Of a stretch of 64,000 nucleotides of DNA, positions 42,753 to 53,902 are shown one piece after another. Made by a program: the position numbers and the translations under genes. The DNA comes from Paralithodes platypus (Eukaryota; Arthropoda; Malacostraca; Decapoda; Lithodidae): the NCBI GenBank assembly GCA_032716605.1, contig CM064530.1, positions 9,417,267 through 9,481,266 on the forward strand. Direction: 5' to 3'. Within the stretch, counting starts at the first letter, position 1; every line of letters begins with the position of its first letter. The notes beneath the pieces are model-generated. The model saw only the letters and a list, made by a program, of their open reading frames with translations, was not told the DNA's origin and did no database searches.

Positions 42753-45360
42753 CAGCCTTCACATTGCCCCTCCGCGCCATGCTTTGGTACACGGTGGCCG
42801 TACTGTTCACGATCCCCTTGAGATATCGAACCTCTTGGGTCAACATCTTGCCCATGTCAGCAGTAATGAGAGGTTAGACGATAATTTCCGCCGCCATAAA
42901 CTTGAAATGGAGTCGATCCCCCTCAACTTCTCTTCACCAGACACCTTTGATTATAATGCATGCTTTACTATGGATGAATTTGAACATGCACTCTCCAATT
43001 GTCCTAACTCCGCTCCTGGCCAAGATAACATAAGTTTTGCCTTACTCACTAACTTAGCCCCCCTTGCTAAATCCTACCTCTTGCAATTTTATAATCAGGT
43101 GTGGATCCGTCATCAATTTCCTACCTCATGGAAACATGCTATTGTCGTCCAATTGCAAAACCTGGAAAAGACCCGAGCTTGCCCTCGAGTTATAGACCAA
43201 TATCCCTCACCAGTTGTCTTTGTAAATTAATGGAGAAATTGGTCATACTAGACTCACTTGGTTCCTCCGTCAAAACACTATTCTCACTCCGACCCAATTT
43301 GGCTCTCAGAAAGATCGATCTACTCTGGACTCGCTTACGTCATTAGAATCTCATATCAAGCGTGGCTTTGAAAGTAAGTCCATCACCGTCGCCGTTTTCT
43401 TTGACATCCAGAAGGCATATGATACCACGTGGCGGCGTCCCATCCTGCAACTACTTCATGATAGTGGTGCCCGTGGCCATCTACCTTTTTTTATTTCCAA
43501 CTTTCTTTCTGATCGAACATTCCAGACTCGAGTGGAGGGAATCCTTTCTAATGTCTTTCCACTCGTCAATGGTGTTCCCCAGGGCAGCGTTCTCAGCAGC
43601 AAACTTTTTGCCGCGGCCATAAATAAAGTCATTCAACAATTGCTGCCGGAAGTCCATGGCAGCCTGTACGTTGATGATTTTACCATCTATTGCACTGCCC
43701 GTACCCTCAGACATGCTCAACGTATACTCAACATCTCCATCCAACGGGTGATCGCCTGGGCATCTTCAGTTGGCTTTCAGTTTTCGGCTGAGAAAACTAA
43801 GGCAATAGTCTTCTATCGAGACAAACGCTGGCTCCGTGGCCAGTCAATATCGCTTCGAATGGGACCCTCTCCGATTTCTTTCTATCCCAGTGTTAAATTC
43901 TTAGGCGTAATCTTTGACCAACATCTCAACTGGAGAGACCATGTTCAGTATACTAAAGGTAAAGGCCTTCGTGCTCTCAACCTCCTCAGAAAACTATCCC
44001 ATACCACTTGGGGTGCCAGACGTACCACTATGTTGATGCTCTACAAGGCGGTGGTTCTTTCCATCCTCGACTACGGCTGCCCCATTTATGGGTCGGCCTC
44101 TGCTCCCGTTTTGAAGATGTTGGACCCTGTTCATACGCAGGGTATGCGTCTCTGTACTGGAGCTTTCCGTTCCTCCCGAAATACCTCCGTCTTAGCTGAG
44201 AGTGGCGAGCCCCCGCTCTCCCTCCATCGCGATTTAGTTACTATGCGCCGTGCATTAAAAATTAAACATAGTGACTCTCCCACTAATTCCCTTTTCAGTG
44301 ATATCTTCATTCCCGATCCGTGTCCATCTTCCCCCTCCTTTCCGATTCGTGCTACAATTCTCCTCAACTCTCTTGACTTTCACATTGCTGTTTCGCCGCC
44401 TGTTGTCTCCCCTTCCCCCCCATGGGTTATCTCTCTCCCCAATGTTTGCACTCACCTCTCCTTCCTCTCTAAGAGATATCCTTTTGTCCCTAGCCATCAC
44501 TGCCAACACGCACTCGAACACATACGTCGTAAAGGCCCCCATTTTGCCATCTTCACTGACGGGTCTAAGACTGACTCTGGGGTGGGCCTCGCTGCTGTGT
44601 CCTCTACTAAGCTCCTTCAGTTTTCTCTCCCGCCCCAAGCCTCTATCTTTACTGCTGAACTTTTAGCTATCCAATCTGCTATTGACATTATACGTGACAC
44701 ACACCCCTCAACAGCCCTTTATAATTTACAGTGACCAGTAGTGCCCTCGAAGCGCTCCGTGCTTATTCGTCCTCCCACGTAATAGTTTTAGCCATAAAAC
44801 ACGCTCTCCACGAGATGAGCCTACGTGGATTCCAGGTCCAGTTATGTTGGATTCCTGCTCACATCGGTGTCCGTGGCAATGAAGACGCCGATGCTGCGGC
44901 TAAGAATGCTATTTTAATGATCCCTCGCCAGCCCCACCTTCCGTTAGGTGATTGGCTGTCCTTACTCAAGCCTTCTATTCTTTGCATGTGGCAATCTCAT
45001 TGGGATGCTCTACCCTGCAATAATAAACTCCGTGCAATCAAACCTTCTGTCCGTCCTTGGCCCTCGTCTTCCAGGTCTCACAGGTGTGAGGAAGTTTTAC
45101 TAACTAGACTTAGGATAGGCCATTCCAGGCTGACTCACGGTTATTTGATGTCCACTCCCCGCACTCCGCCCCCTACCTGCTCCTCCTGTCATTCCCCTCT
45201 AACTGTTCGCCACGTCTTTGACTGCCCAGATACTGCCCGTCTGCGTACGGTTTGTTTTGGTACTAAATCATTCACTGACCTTTTATCCGATTCTCCGTCA
45301 TTTTCCTTCCCCCCTATCGTCCGTTTTTTGCGTCGCCTTAAGCTCCTTTCAGTAATCTGA
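42753..45360 (+). pseudogene. ORF2 3' part: reverse transcriptase and RNase H, frameshifted
   Basis: It resumes in the frame of the upstream part with SLHIAPPRHALVHGG. A first indel near 43147 moves to the frame reading RPIAKPGKDPSLPSSYRPIS. A second near 43245 leads to the long frame up to 44734, which holds RT motifs VFFDIQKAYDTTWRR (A), NGVPQGSVLS (B), SLYVDDFTIY (C, 43667-43678) and KFLGVIFD. RNase H follows: IFTDGSKTDSG at about 44550, FTAELLAIQSAID. Two more 1-nt indels near 44720 and 44736 break IIYSDSSSALEAL. The last frame, to the stop at 45360, holds WIPAHIGVRGNEDAD and the C-terminal CSSCHSPLTVRHVFDC motif. Catalytic residues of RT are intact; the frameshifts make it non-functional. 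Confidence 0.9.
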
Positions 45361-45441
45361 TCCAATCCTTCGGGCCAGACCTATGAGAGTTCCGTATGGA
45401 ACTCAGTGGTCTGGTTAATCTGCTCTACATAACTAACTAAC
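45361..45441 (+). other. 3' UTR and TAAC tail of the I-like element
   Basis: An ~80-bp trailer ends in ACATAACTAACTAAC immediately before the target duplication at 45442. Short tandem tails in place of poly-A are typical for I-group LINEs. Confidence 0.8.
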
Positions 45442-45453
45442 TTTGATGAGTTT

Positions 45454-46937
45454 TCACAAAATATGGGTTTCAGTTGTTCGCATTGTTTGTATAACAGAAC
45501 CAGTTGGGGGATTGTCTGCACCTTTGGTCCCCAGAGAGTGGAAGTTGCGAATGAGCTCTGTTCTGTTGCGATAGGCTGTGTTACGAGTTGAGGCTACGGA
45601 GGTGCTGAGTAGTAAATTGTCTGTATTAGTCAAAGGACTAGAAGCCTCTACTGTCAGTCGTAGCAATATCTATCTATAATAAACCGGGATTCGATTCATG
45701 TCTCATCAGAATAAGACTTGACTCTACTAAATGAGACAATGGCGTGTAAATGTAAGGCAATAACCTTATCATGAATATTTAGGGAGAAAGGGCATCCATT
45801 GCAGAGAACAAACTTTATTTAAGTACATACCACCATATAAGGCCTACATTTACATAGTAACTAATACAGATCATAAACTTGACTCCACGAAACTTGTCTC
45901 AATGAATATATTTTTTCCCATGTTAGCTTGGATTACTGCATCATGTTGTTTATATCCTGATCACATGTGAGTTAAGTGAATAAATGTTAATAACTTCACC
46001 AATGGCTAAACAGACTGACTTATTAAAATTGGGAATGCTTTTCTTCTCTTTCAATGCCCCACTGCATGCCATTATATTTTAAATATACCTATTTTATGCA
46101 GCTTAAAAATTAGTAGTGGTAGTTAATGGATACCTTGCAAAACCTATTATTCTACTTCCTAAAAATCGTCTAACAGTAGCCAATGATAACGTCACCTGGA
46201 ATTAATGGGTTAAATTTGTCCTGTCAGCCGCCATTACTCTCTCAAAACAGTTGCGAACGAACATACTAACTTACAACAACATGATTCAAGCCATCTCTCT
46301 CTCTCATGCCTGATAGTGTGTTTACGGTACATTACACAATATTGACATGGTTGACTGAGTGGAAGTGTGGAAAGGACACCAACCTGACTTTATATCATTG
46401 GTTTTATGTTGTACTGGTCGTGTTGTTCAGTAGGAGAGAGAGAGAAAGGAACGAAAAGATTGGCTAGAAAGTGTGATGAGACGAGAAATGGGGAAACGAG
46501 AGCCAAGCAGGATAAGATAGGGTCAGCCGAAATATATTGTTTTGATTTGGTGATCCTGTACAGTCACTCATAAACATTTGAGTACCTCGCCTCGTAATTA
46601 TGGAAGTATATAGCTCTGGAAACGCATTGATGAATATGATTTCCTATACACCAACTACACTATTATATATACTGTATACGATCTATTAAAAAGGGAGTTC
46701 CTTCCAAATATCAACCCAGATTGTTATAATTGCATACAGAAAAGCATAAGGGGGGGGGGTCACGAATATTTATGAGTGACTGAATGTAAGTGAGTGCGAG
46801 GGCCAGCCAGTTACCCTATGGACAACAAGACCATAACACAATTACCTCGCCCTCTCCAGGCCCTCTTCACCAAGCCCACCACTTTAATTAATCACGATAG
46901 TTTTTCGCCCTCGGTCTCCATCCAAGGTTTCTTCATT
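45454..46937. other. Non-coding stretch, no gene recognised
   Basis: Nothing assignable. A GA-rich run AGGAGAGAGAGAGAAAGG lies near 46430 and a G9 run near 46750. Confidence 0.45.
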
Positions 46938-47184
46938 GATGATGATGATGATGCAGTTTTTACCAAGTTTTTACCACCATACACTCCCAGCTGAATAGCT
47001 GGGCTAGGGTGGGTGCCCTGGTGAATCAGGGACTTCAGTGAATAGTAGCCACAGATTGCTAGACCGCACGGTTCACCAACAGCACTGACATCTGCCAATA
47101 ACTCACTGGCTGGCCCGAGGCTCGAACCGTCAACCTCACGGTCAGCAGGCGAGAGCTCTACCAACCGAGCTACGGCCTGTGGCC
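46938..47184 (-). mobile_element. tRNA-derived SINE with (ATC)n tail
   Basis: Read on the minus strand: GGCCGTAGCTCGGTTGGTAG (A box), GACGGTTCGAGCC (B box), a ~150-bp body, and an ATCATCATCATCATC tail at 46938-46953. The internal Pol III boxes are intact. A 90-codon minus frame overlapping it is not taken as a gene. Confidence 0.7.
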
Positions 47185-47284
47185 AATATGTGATATTGAT
47201 TTGATTAAAGTATTGTGATTGGGTTTGAAGTAATAATTCTTGATTTCTTGTATAACGATGGAAATGGATTGTGTGTGTGATTTT

Positions 47285-47291
47285 ATATATA

Positions 47292-47372
<81 letters not shown>
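47285..47372 (+). repeat. (TA)n then (TAA)n microsatellite
   Basis: About 70 bp of TA repeats pass into TAATAATAATAA. Confidence 0.95.
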
Positions 47373-48837
47373 TTAAGCTATGGCTCACTATGGTACATGT
47401 TAGTATAGGAATGGTTAGGTTAGCCACATAACGCTTGGCTTGATTAGATAAGATTCAGTTATATTAGAAAACAGCAAAAATATTGAGGCCACATAGCCTA
47501 GCCAGCCAGTAGGCATTATCATATTGATATCACACAGAGGTTTTTATACATAATTCAGCCGGAAATACCTGTTATTATTGTATTGATGAAGAGTATATTT
47601 ACGGAAGCATCTGAACTCTATTTGTAAAACTTGATATTTTTAGCTTTTAGTTGTGCTTCGAGTAAAAAAAAACAAGCTATACGAGCAAACTAAATACTGA
47701 GCTTATATACAGTATATATATATACATACAGTATATTGTCACAATGCTTAGGTTTATTAAGGCAATGAAATTCTTACAGTTTCTTACAGTAGATCCTCTG
47801 GAAAAAGGCAAACTATGCCTGTGTATCCAGCTCAGTACCAGTACTTGCACTGCTGCGGTCGTTCACAGTGTTGGCGGCGGCGGTAGCAGACGCAACATTT
47901 TTACTATTCTGTATTTTTGTTTTATAATCAAACTTCAAATCTTGTCTTCCCCATGCTTTATCAAGATTACTTTCAAACTCCCTTATTGATTCGGAATCTA
48001 CTACAATATGCCTAATGCTTTGTGTACTCACACTGGCTATTCAATTTAATAGCGAATTGGAACATTTTGTTCTGAGTGTTTCGGTGAATTGCACCAATAT
48101 ATTACTTTATTTATTATCGTTTATTATGCCACTTCTCCGCATTCCACAGTTTTGGCATGATCTAGTGATGACGTAGCATTACGTCATGGGGCCCCTCGAG
48201 TTTTGCTTGGATCCCCCCAAATGATTGGTTCTGAGTTGCCAAGTGACTTTTACCATTGTCCTGTATTATTTCTCGCTTATTGAGGCCATATTGCATGACC
48301 CCATTATTTTCTTTTATATTATATTGTGCTTACCCCGCCCATACTAAATATGTAGTTTTGTGTAGAAATAAGTTAGAACTATTTACAGCACTAGTATTAA
48401 CATGTCATCTTCCGGCGCTGTGTGGTAAGCCCAGCTGGCCAGACTCCATGTGGAAGATAATTATTGGTACTTCACTTCCCAGACACCTTTTCACTTAAGA
48501 AGGACGTGCGAGTGGTCGTGTTGCTTGCTCTTTGATATAGATTAACGTAACTTAATTTAATTGTTGGGAAGTTCTAGACTCATTCTTAAATACCTTGTCA
48601 TTGATATAGGCTAATATCTTTTTCTATGCACTTTATAATATGTTTTTGTTACTGTCTCGAGGGTTGCGTGAAAGTATATAGGGCTAGTTCAAGGCTCTTT
48701 GGAGGGGAGGGGATGTACGCTGCCACATACCTTACCCCCTACGCATGCGTGAAAATTTAAGCCTCCCTTGGCCCCGCCCCCCGTTTCCCGCGTTTAAATA
48801 TAGCCTTCAAATATAGCCTTCAAACCGTAACTGCCTG
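47373..48837. other. Non-coding stretch, no gene recognised
   Basis: A GC-richer patch GCGGTCGTTCACAGTGTTGG with GGCGGCGG lies at 47855-47885 and a CCCCGCCCCCCG patch at 48770. No domain in any frame. Confidence 0.4.
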
Positions 48838-48987
48838 GTCGCTCTGTAGCTCAGTCAGTAGACCTCTCGCCCGACACCAAGAAAACCAGTGTTCGATCCC
48901 ACTCGGATTCAGTGTATTTTTATATTTTTATTTTGTTATTTGTGTTATATTATATTATATTATATTATATTATATTATATTATATTA
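48838..48987 (+). mobile_element. tRNA-headed SINE with (ATATT)n tail
   Basis: CTGTAGCTCAGTCAGTAGAC is an A-box region and CCAGTGTTCGATCCCAC a B box. A short T-rich body leads into nine or so TATAT/ATATT repeats. The tail abuts the LINE fragment at 48988. Confidence 0.6.
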
Positions 48988-50135
48988 TGGAGATCGTTAA
49001 CTCTTTTAAGTATCTGGGCAGTGTGTTGAGTAAAGATGGGACTATGGATGAAGAAGTGCGGGAGAGAGTACAACAGGGGAAGAGGGTTGTAGGAATGCTA
49101 AAAGCAGTAACAAGAAATAGGGTGGTCAGTATGGAAGTGAAGAAGTCCTTGCATGACAGTGTGGTAATCCCGACACTGACTTACGGAAGCGAAGCATGGA
49201 CGTTGGTTGAGAGACTCGGACCAAGAGTGAGAGCAGTGGAAATTAATTACTTAAGGAGTGCATGCGGAGTTACATGGAGGGATGGCGGGTGCCCAACCCC
49301 GAAAGGGGTTGAAATAGGGGGCTATCCCCCCGCCAAAGGCGGCTTTCTAGGGCCTTTCCTAGCTGATGCTGAGAGGATTGGGTTCTAGTCATGTGGTGAT
49401 GGGCTGGTCTATCAGAGTGAGAACTGAGCGATCTCTGCCATACCCATAGCTTAATCTGACTGTTCCTTTTACTTATATATTTTCTAAATCTCAAGTGACG
49501 GCGTCTCTTCCGTGGATTGACCTCCCAATCTACCAAGATTGGAAGCCAAAGCGTCACATTTTTCCTTTGCCCCTCAACTTTCTCTTCATAATTGCTGAGG
49601 GGCACAGGGCCCTGGGTGGGGCTTTGGTTTCCCGGGCGTTTCCGCACCCTCCTCAGCTCCCCGCCATGGAGTGGCTTCGGTCACCCAGGCTTTATTGTAG
49701 TAGGCAGGGAGGGTTCTGTGGGGGCGCTCGGTTATGGCCTTGGTCTTGCTCGGGGCCTTGGGGCTGTTCGGCCAGGCAGCCTGGGGAACAGCAACAACAA
49801 CAACAACATGGAGGGATAGACAGACTAATGAGGAAGTAAGAAGGTGTGGTGTGGAGGTAGATGTGCTGGAAAGTGTGAAAAGGAACAACTTGAGATGGTT
49901 CGGCCATATGGAACGTATGGAAAGCGAGAGAATGACTAAGAGGGTGTACGAGAGCGAGGTGGAGGGACAGAAAGGGAGAGGTAGACCGAATGAGAGGTGG
50001 AAGGATGGAGTGAGGAAGTACATGAACGAAGGCGGTGTTGGTTGGGGGGAGGGGCGTCGACTGACTGGGGACAGAGGTGCATGGGGGCGGTTCGTTCGTG
50101 GCCACCCCTTCGGGGATCACGGCGTCAGGCAATAG
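48988..50135 (+). pseudogene. 3' part of an RTE/CR1-like LINE RT ORF, interrupted by a SINE
   Basis: The frame reads EIVNSFKYLGSVLSKDGTMD, then VRERVQQGKRVVGMLK, PTLTYGSEAWTL and YLRSACGVTWRD up to 49283. After the SINE it resumes in the same frame with RQTNEEVRRCG, LRWFGHMERM and GRGRPNERWKDGV to the stop near 50133. These are the thumb and C-terminal motifs (FKYLGS, TYG-E-W, LRW-GHV-RM) of RTE/CR1-group LINEs. Catalytic palm motifs are absent because the copy is 5'-truncated at 48988. The tail is ATAGATAGATA. A related 3' end lies inverted at 19350-19440. Confidence 0.8.
49284..49805 (+). mobile_element. SINE with (CAA)n tail, 522 bp, hairpin-rich 5' end
   Basis: The 12-bp target duplication ACATGGAGGGAT at 49272-49283 and 49806-49817 matches exactly, and the LINE frame resumes after it. 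The first 80 bp hold four successive stem-loops: 49295-49310 (AACCCC-GAAA-GGGGTT), 49317-49330 (GGGGG-CTAT-CCCCC), 49330-49342 (CCGCC-AAA-GGCGG) and 49347-49362 (CTAGG-GCCTTT-CCTAG). The rest is shared with the minus-strand copy at 25963-26374. No standard A/B boxes were recognised, so the promoter type is unclear. Confidence 0.9.
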
Positions 50136-50235
50136 ATAGATAGATATTATATTATATTATATTATATTATATTAGGTTAGGTTAGGTTAATCTAATCTAA
50201 TATAATATAATATAATATAATATAATATAATATTT
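50136..50235 (+). repeat. (ATATT)n palindromic microsatellite with (TTAGG)3
   Basis: TATTA repeats lead to TTAGGTTAGGTTAGGTTA, then ATCTAATCTAATATAATATA, which mirrors the first half. Three TTAGG units match the arthropod telomere repeat but are far too few for a telomere. Confidence 0.9.
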
Positions 50236-50483
50236 GTACATTTTGGGCAGTGGGTGGGGTATGTGGCGGCGTACAGATCCTCCCCTTTGGAGAAGGTCGG
50301 GGCACTAGTACTGTACAGTATATGGTTTACTGGTTAACGTAGATGCACAGTCCATCCCAAGTACATATATACACACTACACATCCACAACCCATACACAA
50401 TTTCCTGCTTGTGTGCCTAGTAACCTGTAAGAGTGCCGGCGACTGTACCGGGGATATTGGTATCTGCTCTCACGCATTTCTCG

Positions 50484-50656
50484 ACTCAGTACAAGGATTT
50501 TTTCATGTAATAGGGACTTAGTACAGGGATTGTTTCATGTAATAGGGACTCAGTATAAGGATTCTTTTCATGTAATAGGGACCCAGTAAAAGGATTTTTG
50601 TTCATGTAATAGGGACTCAGTTCAAGGATTTTATATGTGTAATAGGGACCCAGTTC
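50484..50656 (+). repeat. ~35-bp tandem repeat, five copies
   Basis: Units contain CATGTAATAGGGACTCAGT and an AAGGATT(T)n segment with small length differences. Confidence 0.85.
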
Positions 50657-51299
50657 AACCAGGGCCCGCTGTTTAGTTATGTGAGCGAGGGAGGTGTGCT
50701 CTATATAATGGTACTAATCAGGGAGGTTTGCTCACTCGGCAGTCCCGGGAGGATCTGGGAGATATTGGTGTGTTATTAGTGGAGACAGTTGTGACATTTA
50801 AAGCTTATATCAGACTCCAGTAAATTTGGGCTGGTTCTTGTACTCACAGGCTCACTAATAACACCCCGAGGTTTAATGTGATCTTAGGATACAGCCTTGT
50901 ATTGTTAGGCACCTTAACCCCGAGAAGAACCTGGATGTGTTGATTAGTGCTCTTTTCTGTTGTGTTCGAGGGCTGCTTTGGTAAGAGAAAAAGGTGCTCA
51001 CTGGTTGTTAAAGTTCTTATTGTATGCCTCAGAAGCAGTAACAGTGTGAATCATTAATAAAATGTAGAATGTATATACTGTATACCGGTATATAATTTTT
51101 TTTTTTTTGTAAAGGGTGTGTGTTGAAACTGTTAATGAAATACAAAGCACGTTATTTTATTTGTTTGGTACTTACGTTAGTATTGCATTACCATGTATAT
51201 GGGATACAGGAATCACCGTTTTGAAAGGTGTTAACCAAAAACTAAAAAATTTGTTTTCAATTTTAGCCTGAATGATATTTTGTTTTAATAAATTGTGGG

Positions 51300-51300
<1 letters not shown>
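50657..51300. other. Non-coding stretch, no gene recognised
   Basis: No ORF or repeat of note. AGGGAGGTGTGCTC / AGGGAGGTTTGCTC is a short direct duplication at 50687-50735. Confidence 0.4.
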
Positions 51301-51341
<41 letters not shown>

Positions 51342-51702
51342 TATTTCAGACTCACACAGTACAGAGGGGACCATACTGGGGTCCATATATACCTTACAGT
51401 AACATAAATCTATATAAGCTACTGTACATAGGCTACATAAAATAAAAAGAAATTAAATAATACCCAGCTTGCTATCATGTAGTTCACAGCACTGCCTCAA
51501 CCAAAAACAGTGGTCATCAAACTACTGTGTTACCAAAACCACTGTCCTAATTGTGTACAGTACCATGCCTCACATCATTTAGCTTCCGGTACAGTATGTT
51601 GCTACAGTACAGTATAGGAATATCGGTACTGTACTGCACTATGAGGTTCAGTACCGGTATGCCAATTCTGTAGATTAGCAGACCTGAAATCATTACTTAA
51701 GG

Positions 51703-52734
51703 TTAAATATAGAGCAACTTCCTCCAGTGTGCCTGGATCCTAGAGGTGTACACTATGCTTGGAGTTTGTAACATTTTAATGATACTGTTCTCAGAAGTGT
51801 TAAGGCGCTGAATGAATTTATATGTTAGCTTTCTAATGAGTGATTGGTAACAGTGTAAGTTCATATAGGCACATAGCGTACTTGTACTCTCATATTTTGA
51901 GAGCCCCAGAAACATTTTCATGATATTGTGATATGAGATACTTAGTCTATTCACTGTCATTTTCTTATAGTTCCACCATAGTTGTGCTGTATACATTGGT
52001 GAGCAGTAGGAGTTGAACAATGTTATTTTTGTATCCCATGTGCACATATGAAATTTTCTTAATATTGAATTTCCCTGCATGTAAAGTTGCCTTCTCTGAC
52101 GACCCATATCCTCATCATCTGAGCAATCACTTGAAATATAGTGTCCTAGATACTTTACTTTACTTACTTCTTCTATAATTTCTTCATACAAATGGAATTT
52201 AGGTAGCTTTGATTTCAATAGAAGGTTAGATTTAAATATTATGATATTGCTCTTTATAGGATTAAATTTGACTGAATGTTCGATTCCAAATTTTTCACAT
52301 ACTCTTAATAATTTATCCAGTCCTGCTCCAGAGGGTGCGATTAAGGCTAGGTCATCAGCATACATGAGATGATTTACAATGGTGCTGCCAATGCAGCACC
52401 CAGTGCGAGTCTTGTTCAGCTCCAGACTAAGATCATCCATGTAGACGTTGAAAAGATATGGAGACAATATCCCCCCCTGCCTAACCCCATTGGTTACGGC
52501 GAAAGAGCCTGACAGGATGTTGCCCCATCTTATACACATTTTTTGATTAGCATACCAGAAAATAAGTATCCTAACAATATAGCTAGGCACTCCCCTGTCA
52601 ACTAATTTTTCAAATAAGGTTTTGTGGCACACCCTATCAAAAGCCTTACTTGCATCAAGAAAACAAGAGGAAATTGAGCTATTTAGCTTGTTGTATGTAT
52701 CAATCACTTCTTTCAGCACATACTGTATATACAT
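51703..52734 (-). pseudogene. LINE reverse transcriptase, palm to C-terminus
   Basis: The 343-codon frame holds RT motif A SCFLDASKAFDRVCHK, motif B VTNGVRQGGILSPYLFNVYM, motif C NHLMYADDLALIAPSG and motif D/E KVKYLGHYISSD, then a C-terminal region without RNase H. All catalytic Asp residues are present, so this stretch decayed little. It is separated from the fingers region by a small frameshift near 52720, where TATACAGTATGTG appears to carry five extra bases. The family resembles CR1/L2-group LINEs common in marine invertebrates. It would copy element RNA at a nicked target, but the copy lacks its endonuclease. Confidence 0.85.
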
Positions 52735-52928
52735 TGGTCTGTGCCGTGATTTTTCTTAAAGCCAAACTGATTGCTGCTGGTGACAATATATGCAGACATT
52801 CTTTCTAGCAATATCATTTCAACTACCTTACTCACCACACTAGCAAGTGCTACTGGGCGGTAGTTGTCTTTAGCTGTAATTTTACCTGATTTATCTTTAA
52901 TGGCAGGAACAAGTGGAACGGATATCAT
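52713..52928 (-). pseudogene. LINE reverse transcriptase, fingers region
   Basis: 71 codons read VPLVPAIKDKSGKITAKDNY, RPVALASVVSKVVEMILLER, and SNQFGFKKNHGTDQCIY, the conserved RT fingers (NYRP-AL, QFGF-HGT). It joins the previous entry through a frameshift. The truncation point is at about 52935. Confidence 0.85.
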
Positions 52929-52935
52929 AGACTCA

Positions 52936-53334
52936 ATATTTCATGTGTTAGCCTCAGTTCACCTAGCTGTAAATAGGTACCTGGAATAAGTGGACGACGT
53001 TGTGACGTCCCATCTGGGGTTGGCAAAAATGGTACAAGGCGAGATGGGTATCATATGGTTCACCTAAGCTGATGGCTACCTAAGCCTTCGGGCGAGACGG
53101 TACCGTCTATAGTGAGAATGGTACCATACAGATCCACCCTAAGCCTTCGTTTCCGATGTCGCCAATTGGCTAAAATACAGACTACACACACATCCACAGC
53201 CATTCCAACAGTACATAAAACACTTAACATGCATTTCACGCAATACATTCCCAGTTAAGGAGGCGCGATAATAATGAGCTTAGCTCGCATTGCGTGGATT
53301 CCCCTTGACGAACAAGTAACTGAGTAACTGAATA
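52936..53334. repeat. Dispersed SINE-like sequence
   Basis: CAGTTCACCTAGCTGTAAATA followed by GGTACCTGGAATAAGTGG resembles a sequence often seen in crustacean SINEs (recalled, not checked). No target duplication was found. Confidence 0.35.
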
Positions 53335-53415
53335 CAGGGTGTTTTAGTTGACGTTTTCATAATTGCCTGACGAATACATCATGTAATTTATGAAAACGTC
53401 AACTGAAATAACCTG
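53335..53415 (+). mobile_element. 81-bp mini-MITE, TA target
   Basis: Nearly the entire length is inverted repeat: CAGGGTGTTTTAGTTGACGT and, from the other end, CAGGTTATTTCAGTTGACGT, both followed by TTTCATAA. TA flanks at 53333-53334 and 53416-53417. Ends resemble mariner-type MITEs. Confidence 0.75.
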
Positions 53416-53476
53416 TATACCTACATACACACACACACAACCTCATTAATTACAAGGTATTACTTACTATACTGTA

Positions 53477-53679
53477 GTCTATTCGCTGTAAGTAGGCGAG
53501 AAATGATGACCTATCCTCTGTAACTACAGAACGACTAGAGTAATCGAGCTAATATTTCTACCATTTGGGAAGAGTCAGTCAAGGAATAGATGTGGTAATT
53601 TACAGCCAATTTGTTTAAGCCCTTTTTGAGTTACAGTGGATAGAGGTAATGATTTCTCGCCTGCTTACAGCGAATTGAC
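53477..53679 (+). mobile_element. TA-flanked MITE with ~45-bp TIR, copy 1
   Basis: The left end GTCTATTCGCTGTAAGTAGG is mirrored at the right end CTGCTTACAGCGAATTGAC. TA flanks at 53475-53476 and 53680-53681; 203 bp. The interior has TTTGGGAAGAGTCAGTCAAG and TTTACAGCCAATTTG. Tc1/mariner-like by TA target. No ORF. Confidence 0.85.
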
Positions 53680-53681
53680 TA

Positions 53682-53900
53682 ACACCCTGGTCTTGTCATC
53701 AGCACGAAATAATACCTCAAAATACTATTATCGCTGCAGCTGTAGGTCATTTGCTGATGAGATGTCAGGAAAATTAGAAGCATTGGAATGCGATGAAGTA
53801 CAGTATAATGGGTATTGTATTGTATGTCCTTTATTGATATGTGCTGAGTTAATTTCAGTTAAACCCTTTCACTATGCAATGACATTTCTCTTAGTTTGTT
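53682..53900. other. Spacer between two sister MITEs
   Basis: About 220 bp of unique sequence. A 93-codon frame (53636-53917) starts in one MITE and ends in the other, which argues against a gene. Confidence 0.4.
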
Positions 53901-53902
53901 TA

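Larger units (their letters stand above)
34002..45441 (+). mobile_element. I-like non-LTR retrotransposon, split by piggyBac
   Basis: A 12-bp target duplication TTTGATGAGTTT lies at 33990-34001 and 45442-45453. After removing the 4521-bp piggyBac plus one TTAA, the element is about 6.9 kb: 5' UTR, ORF1 (nucleocapsid-like), ORF2 (APE endonuclease, RT, RNase H, C-terminal Cys/His motif), short 3' UTR and a TAAC repeat tail. An RNase H domain together with three CCHC knuckles in ORF1 favours the I group over classical Jockey. Bracketing by a target duplication and presence of the 5' UTR suggest full length. ORF2 is frameshifted, so this copy is dead in cis, though ORF1 is still open. Confidence 0.9.
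51301..52935 (-). mobile_element. 5'-truncated CR1/L2-like LINE
   Basis: Read on the minus strand, the RT ORF is followed by a 3' UTR with GAAATAAAG near 51341 (polyadenylation-type signal) and a (TTA)n tail, seen as (TAA)n at 51301-51338. The 5' side is truncated at about 52935, leaving no endonuclease. Confidence 0.8.

Noticed and set aside
49284..49362. HDV-like or hammerhead ribozyme at the SINE 5' end
   Set aside because: A pairing GGCGGG with CCCGCC exists, but the loop sizes do not fit an HDV-type nested pseudoknot, and CTGATGC lacks the hammerhead CTGANGA core. Kept only as an unassigned structured region.
50150..50175. Telomere
   Set aside because: Only three TTAGG units, embedded in an AT microsatellite.
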